This document shows, piece by piece, positions 1-12,122 of a stretch of 64,000 nt of DNA. Below the pieces are notes generated by a model that saw only the letters and a list, made by a program, of their open reading frames with translations, did no database searches and was not told the origin of the DNA. Each line of letters starts with the position of its first letter. Position 1 is the first letter of the stretch. The position numbers and the translations under genes are program-made. Source of the DNA: Viridothelium virens (taxonomy: Eukaryota; Ascomycota; Dothideomycetes; Trypetheliales; Trypetheliaceae); NCBI GenBank assembly GCA_010094025.1, contig ML991861.1, positions 32,874-96,873 on the forward strand, in the 5' to 3' direction.

Positions 1-319
1 AAGATGAAGAAGAAATGAGAGACGTCAGTGTAATCGGTAGGATAGCTTGTCGATGACATTGGCGCCAGAGAAGGAAAGAAAGCCGCCGTCTCGAGCTTTG
101 GCCACTCCTCTCCCGCCCCCACAACTTACCCCGCAATTCAAAACAGCAAGAGTGTGGGGAGGCGGTACCCGGCGGCCTCCTCCTTCTCCTACAAGTACCT
201 CTCCCATTACGATACCCCCCTTACCTCGGTGTCTTTCTCGCTACCTCATTCCCTCGACTCGAGTACGTACCCTTTCTAACCAGATCTTTCCCGTTCCTGC
301 ATCATCCATTCGCCTCCTC

Positions 320-321
<2 letters not shown>

Positions 322-356
<35 letters not shown>
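322..356. repeat. (GA)n microsatellite
   Basis: About 17 uninterrupted GA dinucleotides in the presumed 5' untranslated or promoter region of the enoyl-CoA hydratase gene, ending about 90 bp before its start codon. The rest of bases 1-443 is pyrimidine-rich leader-like sequence with no convincing coding frame. Confidence 0.95.
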
Positions 357-358
<2 letters not shown>

Positions 359-443
359 ACTATGACCCTCCTCTCCAAAGCCGCCGTCTGCAGTGCCTAC
401 CTCCTCCCAACCGGCATCATCGCCTACCCGCTCTACCTTCGCC

Positions 444-1243
444 ATGCCGGAGCCCTACCAAAACCTCGCGGTTACACGCCATGGCCCCGTCTTCGTCATT
501 ACGCTGCAGAAGCCTCCCGAAAATCGTATCAATCGCGCGTTCGCGCAAGAATTGATCCGAGCCTTTAGGAACATTGAGGTCGAGCTGGGAGGCGTGGGCT
601 CGGGGAACGAGGGGTGTGTGGTGGTGAGGGGGAGTGACCACAAGTTTTTCTGTACGGGATTGGAGTTGGATGAAACGGATAGGAATCCGTATGCAAACAC
701 AGATGGGTTCTATCCTGTGCGTGGGCCTCTATGCCTCTGAAAAGTATGCAAGCATGAATGCTAACGGACTGTCTGAAGCTTTTGAGGACGGTGCTGGATT
801 TCCCCTATCCAACGATTGCTCTTTTGACGGGACATACGTTCGGAGGCGCCTGCCCTTTTGCCTTTAGCCACGACTACCGCATTATGAACAAGCGGCGAGG
901 CTTCCTGTCTATGCCTCCCGTTGACTTGGGCCTCCATTTCCATGGTATTGGCGCTTTGCCGCGACTCAAATTTGGTGGGCGAGTGGCGAGGAAAATGCTC
1001 CTGGAAGCACACCGCTGGACCGGTGAAGAAGCCCTCAAAGATGGGATTGTCGATGCTGTTGCCGAACCAGATGAAATGCTTGAAGCTGCGCTTGAATTAG
1101 GTCGAAAAATCGCACCAAAGGCAAAAATGGGGGTGTATGCAACCCTCAGAGAAGAGCTCTGGGGTGAGGCGTTGAAGAAGTTCGGGAGAATCAGTTATGT
1201 TCATGGACGTGAGACAAGCAGGCCGGCGAAGGCCAAAATATGA
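444..1243 (+). CDS. Enoyl-CoA hydratase/isomerase family protein, probably peroxisomal
   Basis: Two exons, 444-716 and 779-1243, joined in phase 0 across a 62-bp intron (GTGCGT donor, CTAAC branch site, AAG acceptor); 245 residues. The ATG at 444 opens the domain directly and the first conserved strands follow at once. Crotonase-fold features are visible: an N-terminal VFVITLQKP strand, an SDHKFFCTGLEL segment for the first oxyanion-hole loop, and GHTFGGACPFAFSHDYRIM for the second. The family hydrates trans-2-enoyl-CoA or isomerises delta3 to delta2 double bonds in beta-oxidation; I cannot decide between them. The last three residues are AKI, a known variant peroxisomal targeting signal, so peroxisomal import is inferred. 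The next gene is convergent about 100 bp away. The acyl-CoA ligase at 3.7-5.5 kb also ends in a PTS1-like tripeptide. Confidence 0.85.
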
Positions 1244-1347
1244 CATTTGAAATGAAATGGCTCGATTGATACGGAGTCGTGTAGCGGTCGTAATCTGCAT
1301 CTTGCAGTATCTTGGACAGCATATAGGAGTGACGGAATTTTGATGCC

Positions 1348-3077
1348 TCAAATCGATTCCTCTGGCGCCCATGTCACCGCCCTCTTCGTTACTATAGAAT
1401 TTCTCTTCTCTACCGCTGCCGCTTCTTCGGCGGCATTTAAGGCACGAATCCGAGCCTTTTCCGCTTCGGATACCTGGGCTTGCTCTGCATCTTCAACTGC
1501 CTGCAAGGGGAGAGCATGTCCAGTCAGTTTCTTGCGATTAGACGCCTCCCTTTCTAGCCAAAATGGTAAAGTCAGATAGCTCAGGACGCATCTTAAGATA
1601 TGTCAGCAGACTTTTTCTCTGACAATAGATAAGAAATGACTTACAAAGCAAGGAGACCGCATGTGGTGCTAAAGCCAGGTAGGAATCTCGGCGCATGTTG
1701 TTCTGGATAGAGTTGTGGTGCAAGAATATTGGCAATGCTGGCACTGGCGACAGCTACAGCAACTCCTACAGCCTGCTCACATGCGCCATAAAGTGTGGCA
1801 GATCGGTAGGCCAAGAGTATAGGCGGACCCACCTGTACCATTTGGCCGATAAAGGATAATCCGTAGAGGGATATGTTCGACATTGGGTGTCCCGGATGAG
1901 AAGAGGCATATGTCCATACAGCATAGCGAGGAAGGGCGGTCAAGGCTGGTATAATGTAGTGCCACATGCGCTCATGCGTCCAGTCGCTGTGATACCCATA
2001 CCCCCAATACAGCGGGATGACCGAGAGTTTGACGATTGAAGTAAAAAGATTGCTCTTCGCAATACTGAAATGGAGGAGGGTTGATAGGAATGTGGGTAGA
2101 AAAGTGCCTTGAGCGGACGCGACGATGCCCAGTGAAATAAATGAAATGAAGAACACGTAGGTTGATGGCCGGCTAAGTATTCTGCAGAATGCTGGCCAAG
2201 ACCACGTCACGTCGGTCTTACGAGTCGAGCCACGTCCAAATCGATTTATCGCGATGTACCGTTCTCGCTCGGAGAGCGCTTTCGTATCTTCAGGATATGT
2301 CAAGAGACACAGCCACAACAGAGGTGATAGGAGAATTGGCAGTGATCCTTCGACAATGAAGACCCATTGCCAGGCTTTCAGTCCCCCTTTTCCATTGAGA
2401 TTGTTAAGAGCAAGAGCCAGAAATCCTGAGACAGCTGTAGCGAGCGAACCTGCTGAATGCAAGACTCCAATGCGGAACGCCCTTTCCGAGGGTTTGTACC
2501 AGAAACTAAAGTACAAGAGACAGCAGGGCCCAACACCCGACTCAGGTATGCCGAGAGCGAAGCGGCCAGCTAACAAGCCTCCGAAACCTTTGACGCCTGC
2601 AAAGCTCATCACGATGCAACCCCACAACATCATTGACAGTGGAAAGAACCATCTCGCGGATATTTTCTTCATAAGCAGATTCGAAGGTATGAGGAGCGCG
2701 GTGACTGCAATGTACGCAACTGAGACAGCCCAGTTGAATTGTGTTCCATGGAGCCCTAGACTCGCCTTGAGAGAATCCGGGGTCCCTTGCTGTAAGATCT
2801 TGACATTCCCCATGTTTGCGCGATCGAGCACAGCCAAGAAATTGATGATACAGCAGGGGAACAATACTCGAAAATCGAGCTTCCGTCTGAGTTTAGCTTC
2901 GTCTGTCTTCGTCCAATCTTGCTCCACCACTATCTTCTCTTCCCCATCTCCTTCCACATCACTGCATGGATCACTTCTCCTCCTAGGAGTCAAAGCATTC
3001 TTAACAGACCAACCACCAATGTAGACACCTTGCTGTTCGAGTATAGCACGTCTGCTGAAGAAGTTTTGGTCAAACAT
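1348..3077 (-). CDS. MFS transporter, anion:cation symporter (Dal5/allantoate permease-like) family
   Basis: Two exons, 3077-1645 and 1591-1348, with a 53-bp intron (GTAAGT donor, CTGAC branch, AAG acceptor); 558 residues. The open frame continues upstream to 3134 but only with a TTG there, so the ATG at 3077 is the best start. After a ~75-residue cytoplasmic N-terminus, about 12 hydrophobic segments are visible. The DRANMGN motif follows TM1, and RFALGIPESG is the usual signature of this subfamily around TM4. The intron lies within the last membrane segment; splicing restores a continuous helix (CVLSYLTLPFW) and a charged tail of about 70 residues. Dal5-like carriers take up ureides, carboxylates or small peptides with protons at the plasma membrane; the substrate here is unknown. 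Confidence 0.88.
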
Positions 3078-3668
3078 AATCAATGAGGTGATCCTCCTTG
3101 TGTAGTAGACAAATTTGATGTTGAAAGAAGACAACTGAAAACTGATTGTAGGACCTTTTCAAACGCAAAATTGTTGACTTACCGCTAGTTCAAGATGAGA
3201 TCGCTTCTTATCAATGTTGAATAGGCATTTGAGAAACGCGTAATTGCGTTTGGGTACCGCATTTCAGACCCACTGGTATCTATGTTATCCATATCCGAAA
3301 ATGGTAGAGTAGTGAAGTCTGTTCTAATTCGTAATGGCACGGTACCACTCGGCACCCTTGACACAAGCCAATGCGACTGCCAATTAGACACACTCGGCAT
3401 ACTTTCATCCTTTCGAATCTGTCCATCATGTACTCCTACCAGCTCCCTTACCCCGCTGGAGTAAGGTGCCGCTTGGGCCGATTACGTGGGGAATTCCTGC
3501 AGTTGCTGTCGATTTGCGAGATAGGCCCCGAGGTATTTGAAGAAGCGTCGCAAGTCTGTGCCACCGTGCTGTTCCTTGGAACTTCGATTGGAAGAGCCTT
3601 GAGGATCTGAAGTGGTCGTAAAGATGATGACCATTTTCTGAGATCAGGATCGAAAAATTTGAGAAGAA
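3078..3668. promoter_or_regulatory. Divergent promoter between MFS transporter and acyl-CoA ligase
   Basis: About 590 bp between two divergently transcribed genes. Small open frames here show no family resemblance and I see no repeats. It presumably holds both promoters and 5' leaders. Confidence 0.5.
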
Positions 3669-5502
3669 ATGGACGACCGGACCCACTTCGTCCCGAAACA
3701 CCGGGGGCGCAACGTGCTCCCGTGTCATGTAAGAGACCAAAAGCTAATAGTTACGTTCTGAACAGCTAAAGAATCTATACACCTAACAATGCCGTTCACT
3801 CTAGGGCCTTTTCAATCGTCTCTTACGCCTTGCCGGTCGTCGCCCTCCCAAACCTTGCATCCGCGATGTTCGATTGAACTGCGAGCGAACCCACCTTGAG
3901 CTTCTCACTGACGTCCTCAATCTACGCAACGCCGTCGAAGACAGACTGAACGATACCACGAGGAGAGCGCTCGACAATCGAGAGGAAGTCTACATCTCCG
4001 TGCTCGTCCCAGGCGGCTACGAATTCACGTGCGCCGTCCTCGCGATCCTCGCCCTCGGCGCCGCCGTCGTGCCCATAACCGTCGTGCTGCCCGTGCAAGA
4101 AGCCGCCTACTTCATCAACAAATCGCGCGCCGCCGCTGTGCTCGTCTCCTCCTCGGCCACCGATCTCGGCCGGTCCCTCCAACACCAGATCTCCAGCACC
4201 ACAAACCCGCACTTCCAGCACATCCCCATCCTCGAGCGCCTCTTCGCCGCGACGACCCTCGCACCCCTCGACATCACCCTCTCGTCAGACCAATACCTCG
4301 ACGACAACCAGCCCGGCGTCGTCATCTTCACCTCCGGCACGACGGGTCCGCCCAAGGGCAGCGTCATGCGCCGCGCCTACACCTTCGATGGCGCCCTCGC
4401 CGTCGCGGAGCACTACCACCTCAGCGAGGCCGACTCGATCCTGCACGTGCTGCCGGTACACCACGCGACGGGCATCGGCATCATGTTCTTCCCGTTCCTG
4501 ATTTCGGGCGCGCTGATCGAGTTTCGGAGTGGTGGCTTCGATGAGGCGTGGCTGTGGGAGCGGTGGCGGGAGGGGGCGAAGGAGGAGACCAAGAGGATGA
4601 CGTTTTTCTCCGGCGTGCCGACGATCTATATGCGCATGCGCAGGCATTATCAGCGGGTGTTGAGTCGGTTGGAGGAAGGGGTGAGGAGGGAGTATGTGGA
4701 GGGGGCGAGGCAGTTTCGTGCGTGTCTGTGTGGGACAAGTGCGCTGCCGAGGCCGATTAATGAGTTTTGGACGGAGTTGATGCAGAAGAGGATTTTACAG
4801 CGATATGGGGCTACGGAATTCGGGGCCGTGTTCAAGGTCGTAATGGGCGATGATGAGGTTCCTGATGGTAGTGTTGGGGAACGTGTGCCTGGCATTGAAT
4901 TGAAGCTGAGTGATAGTGATGAAGGCGAGCTGCTCGTGAAAAGTCCCTGGATGTTCAGCAAATATCTCGGGGATTCAGAAGCAACGGCAAGAGCGCACAA
5001 CGAGGACGGATTTTACAAGACCGGAGATATCGTAAGGAAGGAAGGCAAGTACTATTTCATTGTCGGGAGAGCAAGTTTAGACATAATAAAATCGGGAGGC
5101 TATAAAATCTCGGCCCTAGACGTGGAGCGGGAAGTACTTTCATTGCCATACATTAGTGAAGTAATGGTAGTTGGAGTGGCAGATGAAGAGTTTGGACAAA
5201 GAGTCGCTGCTCTAGTGTCGTTACAGAAAGAAGAGTTGACTGACCAGTGGAGGGAAAGTCATAGTCGGAATGATTTTTTGTTGACGCTGGAGGCCTTGAG
5301 ACAGGATCTAAGATCGCGCTTAGCAGGGTACAAAATGCCTACGCTACTTCGAGTCATGGAAGGTGAGCTGCCAAAGACTGGTACAGGGAAGGTCATGAAG
5401 AAAGCTCTTGGACCTGCTATGTTTCCACCAACTTACCATTCCAGTCCAGTTGTGCAAATATGGCGGAGAGATGGAAGGTCTGAGGTGCGAGCAAGATTAT
5501 GA
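3669..5502 (+). CDS. AMP-forming acyl-CoA synthetase/ligase (ACSF3-like), probably peroxisomal
   Basis: Proposed exons 3669-3728 (20 codons) and 3805-5502, joined in phase 0 over a 76-bp intron (GTAAGA donor, CTAAC branch, CTCTAG acceptor); 585 residues. The long downstream frame has no early ATG and is closed upstream by a TAG at 3802, so a short first exon is required. The ATG at 3789 falls inside the intron and is out of frame. The adenylate-forming core motifs are all present in order: FTSGTTGPPKG (P-loop), a CGTSALPRP loop, YGATEFG, YKTGDIVRK, a KSGGYKIS hinge and LPKTGTGKVMKK with the catalytic lysine. Such enzymes activate a carboxylic acid with ATP and transfer it to CoA; the acyl substrate is unknown. 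The C-terminus ARL fits the PTS1 consensus. First-half codon use is very GC-rich compared with the second half. Confidence 0.87.
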
Positions 5503-5647
5503 GCATCGTTTTGGAGCAAGACATAGATACCACAGAGTACCAGAGAAGAGATAATTGCGCATTCAGAGGCTTACATTTGTCTCAAGTGATAACCATTGTC
5601 GAGAAATACTCAGTGTCAGACACTTCCGTGGGAATCCATTTAGGTGC

Positions 5648-8101
5648 TCATGACCACGTCCCATTAGGCGGTCCAAATGTTCCGCTGATAGGCATACTTA
5701 GATAAGGTGTCCCATTCCCATCGTCCGTATTCTGGTAGACTGTATTTCCCCACCAGTCTGGAAATACCGCACCTGGATAACTGATACAAAAAAATATTAC
5801 AATACCGCTGAGGGCTGTTCCTGTATCAAGTGCTGCAGCAAGGACATAGTTATACTTTGTCCACCATGCAAAGAAACGCTTGTAAATCTGATTGTTGAAT
5901 ACCAGATTGACAAGGAACCAGCTCGAGTAATTAATACCAGAAGCCGGCGGGACATTGTACGTCCCCACAAAGATCAATGGCCAATTAACGCGTTTCCAGA
6001 ACGCCTGTCTCGTTTTCTTGTAGAGCAACCACGTCGAAATGGGCATCAGAGCACCAATCCAAAAGAAATGGAGAAGGGAGCTGTAAATTTTCCCGACGGA
6101 GTAGAGGCGCCCTGGGCCAATAAGACCCCATACAACAGATGAAGAGAACACTGTGCGGCCGTTTGGACAGCTGAACTGACTCGATTGATCTTCTGTGCAA
6201 ATATCGTGGATGTTACTGAGCATCCAGAGCGTCACACCTGCTTGGGTGAGTGCACCAAGAATCTAGAGGCTATCAGCTTAAACGGAGAACGGCTATCGGG
6301 AAGCTCACTGTTGCAATTCCCTGAGCAGCAAAAACCGTTCGCGGTGGCACTTTTAGATAATGTCCCAATTTCATATCCTGCGCAAAGAAGATTCCCTGGC
6401 TAACGACGTCTTCACTGAGGATTTTGAAGATCATGTTCGCCATAGGTCGCCCGGCAAACATGTATCCTCCGATGAACTCTGCCAGCACGTTGAGTTGATT
6501 CGCATCCACGTTCGTTATACCCTGTACTATGCCACAAGGAATCATATAGACTGCAGGAATCAACAACGCCAGTACAACTCCGTAGACGGGCAACTGGGTT
6601 TCGTAGACTTCGACCATGACGACAGATAGTACAAACATCATGACCGTGAGCGCACCATACCACCACCAAGGAGTCTTCTTGTATGCACGCATGAGGCGAC
6701 CATGGATGTCGGATGGTGCCTTCCCCTTAAGAATGGCCCGAATTTCATCCCAGTGCCAAAGATAGACGTGCACAATAACGGCCGTAATGGAGGCGAACGC
6801 GAGTCCATAGACGAATGCGAACGTTGCACTTAAGAATGGCGGCGAATAACTAGCATAGTTGGCCACATTGAGTGTTCCGTCGGGATTGACGACAGCTGTA
6901 GCATTATACTCCGCGCCGGTGTTATCATAAACGTCAGCTGTCATGAGTGGGAGATAACCGGTGTACCAGGTGTTGGTGTAGTAGATGGCTGGAACGACAA
7001 CCCAGAAGAAGACAGCGAAGCCGACGAATACGTTCAACGCTACGTAGAATTAGTATCTTGATCAGTGAGTACCAATGTTTGAATTCCCATACCGGCCCAG
7101 AATGGTGATAGCAGAGGATTCGTATTGAACGCGACTTGGCTCCAGTCAAAGGTGATGGGAGATAGTCCTAGTCCTGTCTGAAATCCAAAGAGTTGATTGA
7201 CGACTCTATTATTCGGCAATATCCAGCAAAGCCAGGTGAAATAGCTCATTCCAACAAATATAAGACCTGGGAAGAAATACCAAACAAATGCGCCCGCCAT
7301 TGCAATCATGAAAAAGCGCAGTCTCGTGATTTTCCACCCGTTGGCAATGGCATTAGCACGGGAGTGGAGTGTAGACAATAGAGCCGCATTCGAGAGCACA
7401 CCAGGCCAGATAATATTTGATGGCTCTACGAGCCACGGTGCACAGAGACCAGCGATACCAAACCCCAAGATCTGGCAGCAAAGCACTAAAAGCACGGAAA
7501 ATCCAGGCTTGATATCGAAATTGTAGAACGCCTTTGCCGCCTGGATAACACTGGTAGCGTCTGCATTGCCATACCCAATGCTCACGTTCGCCATAATCGT
7601 GATCAAGACATGCTCTTTGATATTGAAATGTTTGTCGGGATTAATGCTCCAACGGCCAAAGCGACCCAGATTGACTGTCCAGTCAGGAATCACATGGGCG
7701 AGAAAGACGCCGCAAGGGTACGCGAGCAATTCTGCAACTAGAGAAACGATGTGAACAGATGGATATCGCATGGAAAAGAACATATTAATTCCCGAACCAA
7801 GCATGGTGAAAATGATGCCAATGATCCACATCCGGAGGGTATTGACTGGCATACCGGGATCGTCGACCTCAGGTACAACCGCTCGCACTAAGAAGTGTTA
7901 AAGTCATACCGATTGATAGTTCTGGATAGGCCTACCTTCAGGAAAGGGGGAGGTATCTGCTTCGTCACCCACGATTATATGTTTCTGATGGACAACTTTA
8001 TCAACATCAACTTCGAGCTCTTGTAGATGACCATGACCAACGTCTGCTACCTCTACATCGTCGCTAGTGCTTGTAGGCTTATCCGGCGATTTAGTGTCCA
8101 T
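5648..8101 (-). CDS. OPT-family small oligopeptide transporter
   Basis: Four exons, 8101-7936, 7887-7093, 7039-6309 and 6262-5648; phases agree at all three introns (46-53 bp) and give 768 residues, normal for the family. The N-terminus (about 60 residues) is acidic and cytoplasmic. Then comes the characteristic PEVRAVVPEVDDPGMPVNT stretch before TM1, about 14 hydrophobic segments, and near the end NVPPASGINYSSW and WWTKYNYVLAAALDTG, both typical of OPT transporters. These proton-coupled carriers import tetra- and pentapeptides, and some related members move glutathione or metal chelates, across the plasma membrane. It is convergent with the acyl-CoA ligase, with only 145 bp between the two stop codons. 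Confidence 0.93.
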
Positions 8102-8634
8102 GGTGATGGATTATTACGGAATAAGAAGTTGAGGTCCAGTTCAGTACACAGGAAAATAATGTTCACTGCGGTGAGAAAATTTCCGTAGGTAGATCTTTGA
8201 AGTCCAGCACTCGAATGGTCATTCGAAGATCATCGCGGAAGAAAGATAAGAGATCTATGGTGGGGAAAGATGTGGAGCGGCGAGATGAAAGCAGAATGCA
8301 AAGAGGGGTGGTACCTGTTATATTGACCGGTATGTCTAGAAGACGGCAGGGGTCCCCTTCTGATCGCAGAAGAAGACATGTCCGATTCCGAGAGAAAATC
8401 ATTCCAGTGTGATTGAAGGTTGTGAGTTCTCCGACTTCCTGGTCTGGGTTGGAGGAATCCCTGTCGAAGGCCTATCAAGATAGCGCTCAGCCAATGAAAT
8501 CAACACAAGCTAGAAACATCGGCCATATTATCCAAAGCATGCGGAAGGCCAAAATATCGGATCAAAGTTGATCCATAAGTAAATGAGAGCACCCGAGAAG
8601 TTGATAGGATGATGAATATACGCAATTGAGGTTT
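8102..8634. other. Intergenic, OPT promoter side
   Basis: About 530 bp between the OPT start codon and the end of the Rogdi-like gene. No coding frame, RNA gene or repeat recognised. Confidence 0.5.
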
Positions 8635-9758
8635 TTAGTCTTCCCTACCCATGACAACGTCGAGGGCTTTGCGACTCAGCGCTACACTATGTTCAAGGGC
8701 GCTCAACTTGGCAAAGGCTGCCATCAAGCTAGGATCCTGGCTCTCTACTCGGACCTTCTCCTTCACTCTAACTTCTTCGCCCTTGTACATGAAGACCTCA
8801 TTTGCCTCTTCATGGGTCGGTGTCCTTGTTCCACCTAATGCAACAGCGAGCTGCTCACGGATGCTCAGTCCCGTGAGGGATTTATTCTGAGCCGCTGGGT
8901 TTGTCGTTTCAAGGGTGCGAACCTGCAATAACAATGCTGCTTCCGAAATTTCAAGGTGGAATGAGAGATACGGGGGCAGTTGAGGATGAAAAGACTAGCA
9001 GCTGTGAGCTCAATGTAGAACGTGACACAGGAAATCAAAGAGTCGTCGATTTATGGCAATGTGGACAAAGAATCTTCTTCCGTTACCTTTTCATCAACAG
9101 GATCTTCAAACCACGGCTTTTGTACGTCCGAGCCACCTTTGAGTGCTTGACGGGCTTCTTGCATATTTTCATGAAGTAGCTGCAATTGGCCAGACATGAA
9201 GTCTGCATTTCTGGAATCTCCCGTCCAGATCGAGGCATCAACTACATCCAGACATGCATTAATTAGTGTCCGTACCGACACGAGCTGCTGGAGAACCAGC
9301 GTTGGTGCTGTCGGCTCCTGTGAGATGGACAGACGATTGGTCGTAGCACCTGGCGGAGGCTTCAGACTTGGCAGCTTGAGACTAACATCCTGAACAGCAA
9401 TTGAGCAAAGCCACAGTCATGACGAAAAAGTCAACGTACGCCCTTCACGACACGCGTGCCAACGCGAGTGATGAAGCCTTTAAGGTTCTCGGAGCGCAAT
9501 GACGACAAGACCAATGTCGATCCAGGCTCTTGAGGAGCAAGAAGACTAGCGCATTCTTCCAAGCCTGCCTTGAGTGACCTCAGGGTCTCTTGTAGTTCAG
9601 ATAGCAGCCACTCTAGCTCTCTGGCCTTGGGTATCTGAATTAGCAAATGCTTACTCCCTTCCGATCTAGCTTACGAATTGGTCCGTACATACCAATGATC
9701 TCTCCTCTTCTCTGATTAGCTCATCGTGAGGAATAGGGGGCCACACAGCAGTCGACAT
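8635..9758 (-). CDS. Rav2/Rogdi-like subunit of the RAVE V-ATPase assembly complex
   Basis: Four exons, 9758-9693, 9634-9440, 9389-9087 and 8994-8635, all joined in phase 0; 307 residues. The segments match the fungal Rogdi/Rav2 family: LRSENLKGFITRVGTRVVKG (residues ~65-87), a central VSVRTLINACLDVVDASIWT helix pair followed by QLQLLHENMQEARQALKGG, and a C-terminal block with AALGG-type GGTRTP, GEEVRVKEKVRVESQDPSLM and KLSALEHSVALSRKALDVVM. RAVE promotes reassembly of V1 with V0 of the vacuolar proton pump after glucose is restored. The fourth-exon acceptor was chosen because it keeps phase; another AG lies 8 bp upstream, so that junction is least certain. Confidence 0.88.
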
Positions 9759-10493
9759 GGCTGTCTACTTGAGCATTTGGTGGACCACCATGCTACTGAG
9801 TAGAAAGGATAGCATCAACTGGCTGCGGGTGTCGCGTAGGTGATGACGCCACAGCGGCTTACCGGAACTAAGCGAACGCATGCAGACCAGCTGCTGCACG
9901 GACGAAAACATTCAACTCCCCTCTGCCGGAGGATATGAAGCTCTCGACGTACACTCAGCACAATCATTCTGATTGAAGCATGAGCACCAATATGTGGATA
10001 TGTCACGCTTCAGCATTTATTACCAGCAGTGAATGCTTTGGGCGCCTGTCACAGGTTTCTTTCGATGCAAAGTCGAAGCCGCGGCGGCCCGAAGTCGCGC
10101 CAGACAATGACGTCGGCAAACACCATTCCCTGTTCGGACATGTTTTCACACTTACGTCGTATGCCATAGCTCCTTTAGCTTGTTGGCTTGGCCCACTCTG
10201 CCGGTGACGTTGTTTACCGCGTTTGCACGCCTAGTCCTTGGTCAGTTTATTATTTCATCCCATCCCAGGTCAAGACTCCTTCCTTCCAGGCTCCTGTGTA
10301 AACCGAGGACGTTTCAACTAAACTGCCACCCTGTAGTCCTGGTACGTATCATGTCTAACCCGCCTCGTCAATCTGCGTGCGTGCAAGATGCAGGTGCTGA
10401 CCAGGGCAATATAGATTCGGCCCGCTCCCTAGCCACAGGATCAGGTTTCCGATCAATCCGTGGATTCGAACAAAGCCGCCAGCAGACTTCAAT
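9759..10493. promoter_or_regulatory. Divergent promoter, Rogdi-like and Sur7-like genes
   Basis: About 735 bp between two divergent genes. A short ATG-initiated frame starts at about 10351 in the probable 5' leader of the Sur7-family gene and could be an upstream ORF. No repeat or RNA gene seen. Confidence 0.45.
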
Positions 10494-11376
10494 ATGCCCG
10501 CATCAAGTACGTTGACTATACATCCATTGTTTTCTAACTTGTGGCTAAAATTACATAGGGCCCCTCCTAGGTTTTACTTCACTAGTCCTTCTCGCCGGCG
10601 GTATCCTCCTTCAATTCCTCGTCATCCTTTCCGGCACGACCCAATCCAACCCAGAGAACCAGATATACTTTCTCCAAACGAGTACCAATGGAATACCCGG
10701 GGCACGGAACCCATCTCGATGGACATTCTTCTCGATCTGCGGCGTCGATGGGAATGGCCGCAATACCGATTGCGGCGCAACAGTACCAGCACTGCCTTTC
10801 TCTCCACCAAACCCCCATGATTTCGGTACTGCAGTCGGCGTACCACCCGATTTCATTGGAACAAATCATTATTTCTATCTAAGCAGATTCATGTTCGCAT
10901 TTTACCTGGTTGCGCTATTCTTCTCGGTCATCTCACTCTTTACGGGACTTCTGGCGCTCTGCAGCAGATTGGGCGGGTACATATCTGCTTTGAACGTGGG
11001 AATTGCTCTATTCTTCCAAAGCCTTGCTGCCTCACTCTTGACGTAAGCTTCCGTTTCTGTTACCGATGTCGATATAGACCTCATCGATCGAACGACACTG
11101 ACATTGCTTAGGGCATGCTTCGTCCAAGGCCGCGATGCCTTCCGGCGCGCCGGTCAGCAAGCGAGCATTGGTGTCAAAGCCTTTGCATTCACATGGGCCG
11201 CTTTATTCTGCTTCCTCCTGTGCACGGTGCTCTTCTGCATCGGCGGCTCTGTCAGCAAGCAGTCCTCATCTTCCCGGAGACGAGGAGGGGTCTTTGGCCG
11301 GAAAGCAAGTACAAGGAGTCGAGGTAGCTTTATCGACACCGAAAGCCAGCGAAGAGTCAAAGACGAGTACGAGTGA
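10494..11376 (+). CDS. Sur7/PalI-family plasma-membrane protein
   Basis: Three exons, 10494-10506, 10559-11042 and 11112-11376; phases agree and give 253 residues. The tiny first exon (MPAS plus one base) is joined through an intron with a CTAAC branch. Membrane segments lie at about 8-30, 113-138, 143-167 and 187-211. The loop between the first two (residues ~31-110) is extracellular, with W59...C65...C76 and a following PALPFSPP stretch; this Trp/Cys loop pattern is typical of the Sur7 branch. The cytoplasmic tail is Ser/Arg-rich. Sur7 proteins mark eisosomes (furrow-like plasma-membrane domains), while PalI relatives act in ambient-pH sensing; the loop favours Sur7, but this is inference. 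Confidence 0.82.
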
Positions 11377-12122
11377 CTATCCAATTGGGAGAGCCTGGTC
11401 GCTAAGAGGAAACTTGGTCAAGGAAGAGCTGGTGCACAGAAGATGGATCCACAAGGAAGAGAGATTAGAGCAGTGCCGGCGCCGATGATGGAGCCAAGAG
11501 GATGACAGCCATTCGTTTTATGATACCATGTCGCGATGCCTTTCGTAATTAATCATATCATCTGGATCGGTCATCTCAACGGAGATATAGACGAATCGCA
11601 GCTTACGGAGATGTGTGTGGAATTTTTTTTGGAAATACCCTGTCAAATCTAAAGCACAGAGACTATATATAATTTAATACTCCGACATTCTCACTACTCG
11701 ATCAATTCCGTAATCTGCCCGAGACACTTGTGTTGATAAGGCCTGTGAGTATGACTTTAAAATAATGTAAAAGCGGTATCGCGTAAGGGAAAAAAGTTTG
11801 GTTCTGGGCAATTTCTCCGCGGTGGTACATGATCGGCGCGATCCTGGTCAGTCCTAAGAAAATCGCGTAAGAAAAGTCGGAAACTTATACCGTATCGCCA
11901 CAGAACTACAACCACTAAGTAGCACGACTTTTACTCTCAGAATGAATGCTCATTTCTCATTCCTTACTGTGCTATTCCTCTTGCTTTCAAGAAGGGTAAT
12001 CGAAGCGCGAGACTGCGGTTGAGCTGTGAAGAGCTCCCTACGGTGTTTGTTGGAGTGATCACCCATCAGACCACAGTTTTTATGCAAGAGACCCTTAAAA
12101 ATCTTCTGAGGCCAATTTCAGA
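11377..12122. other. Intergenic between Sur7-like gene and siroheme synthase
   Basis: About 745 bp, rather AT-rich from 11,600 to 11,800, covering the end of one gene and the promoter of the next. No coding frame or repeat recognised. Confidence 0.5.

Noticed and set aside
2254-3024. 256-codon plus-strand open frame
   Set aside because: It lies wholly antisense to the MFS transporter exon; its product has no family resemblance, while the minus-strand frame has clear membrane segments and motifs.
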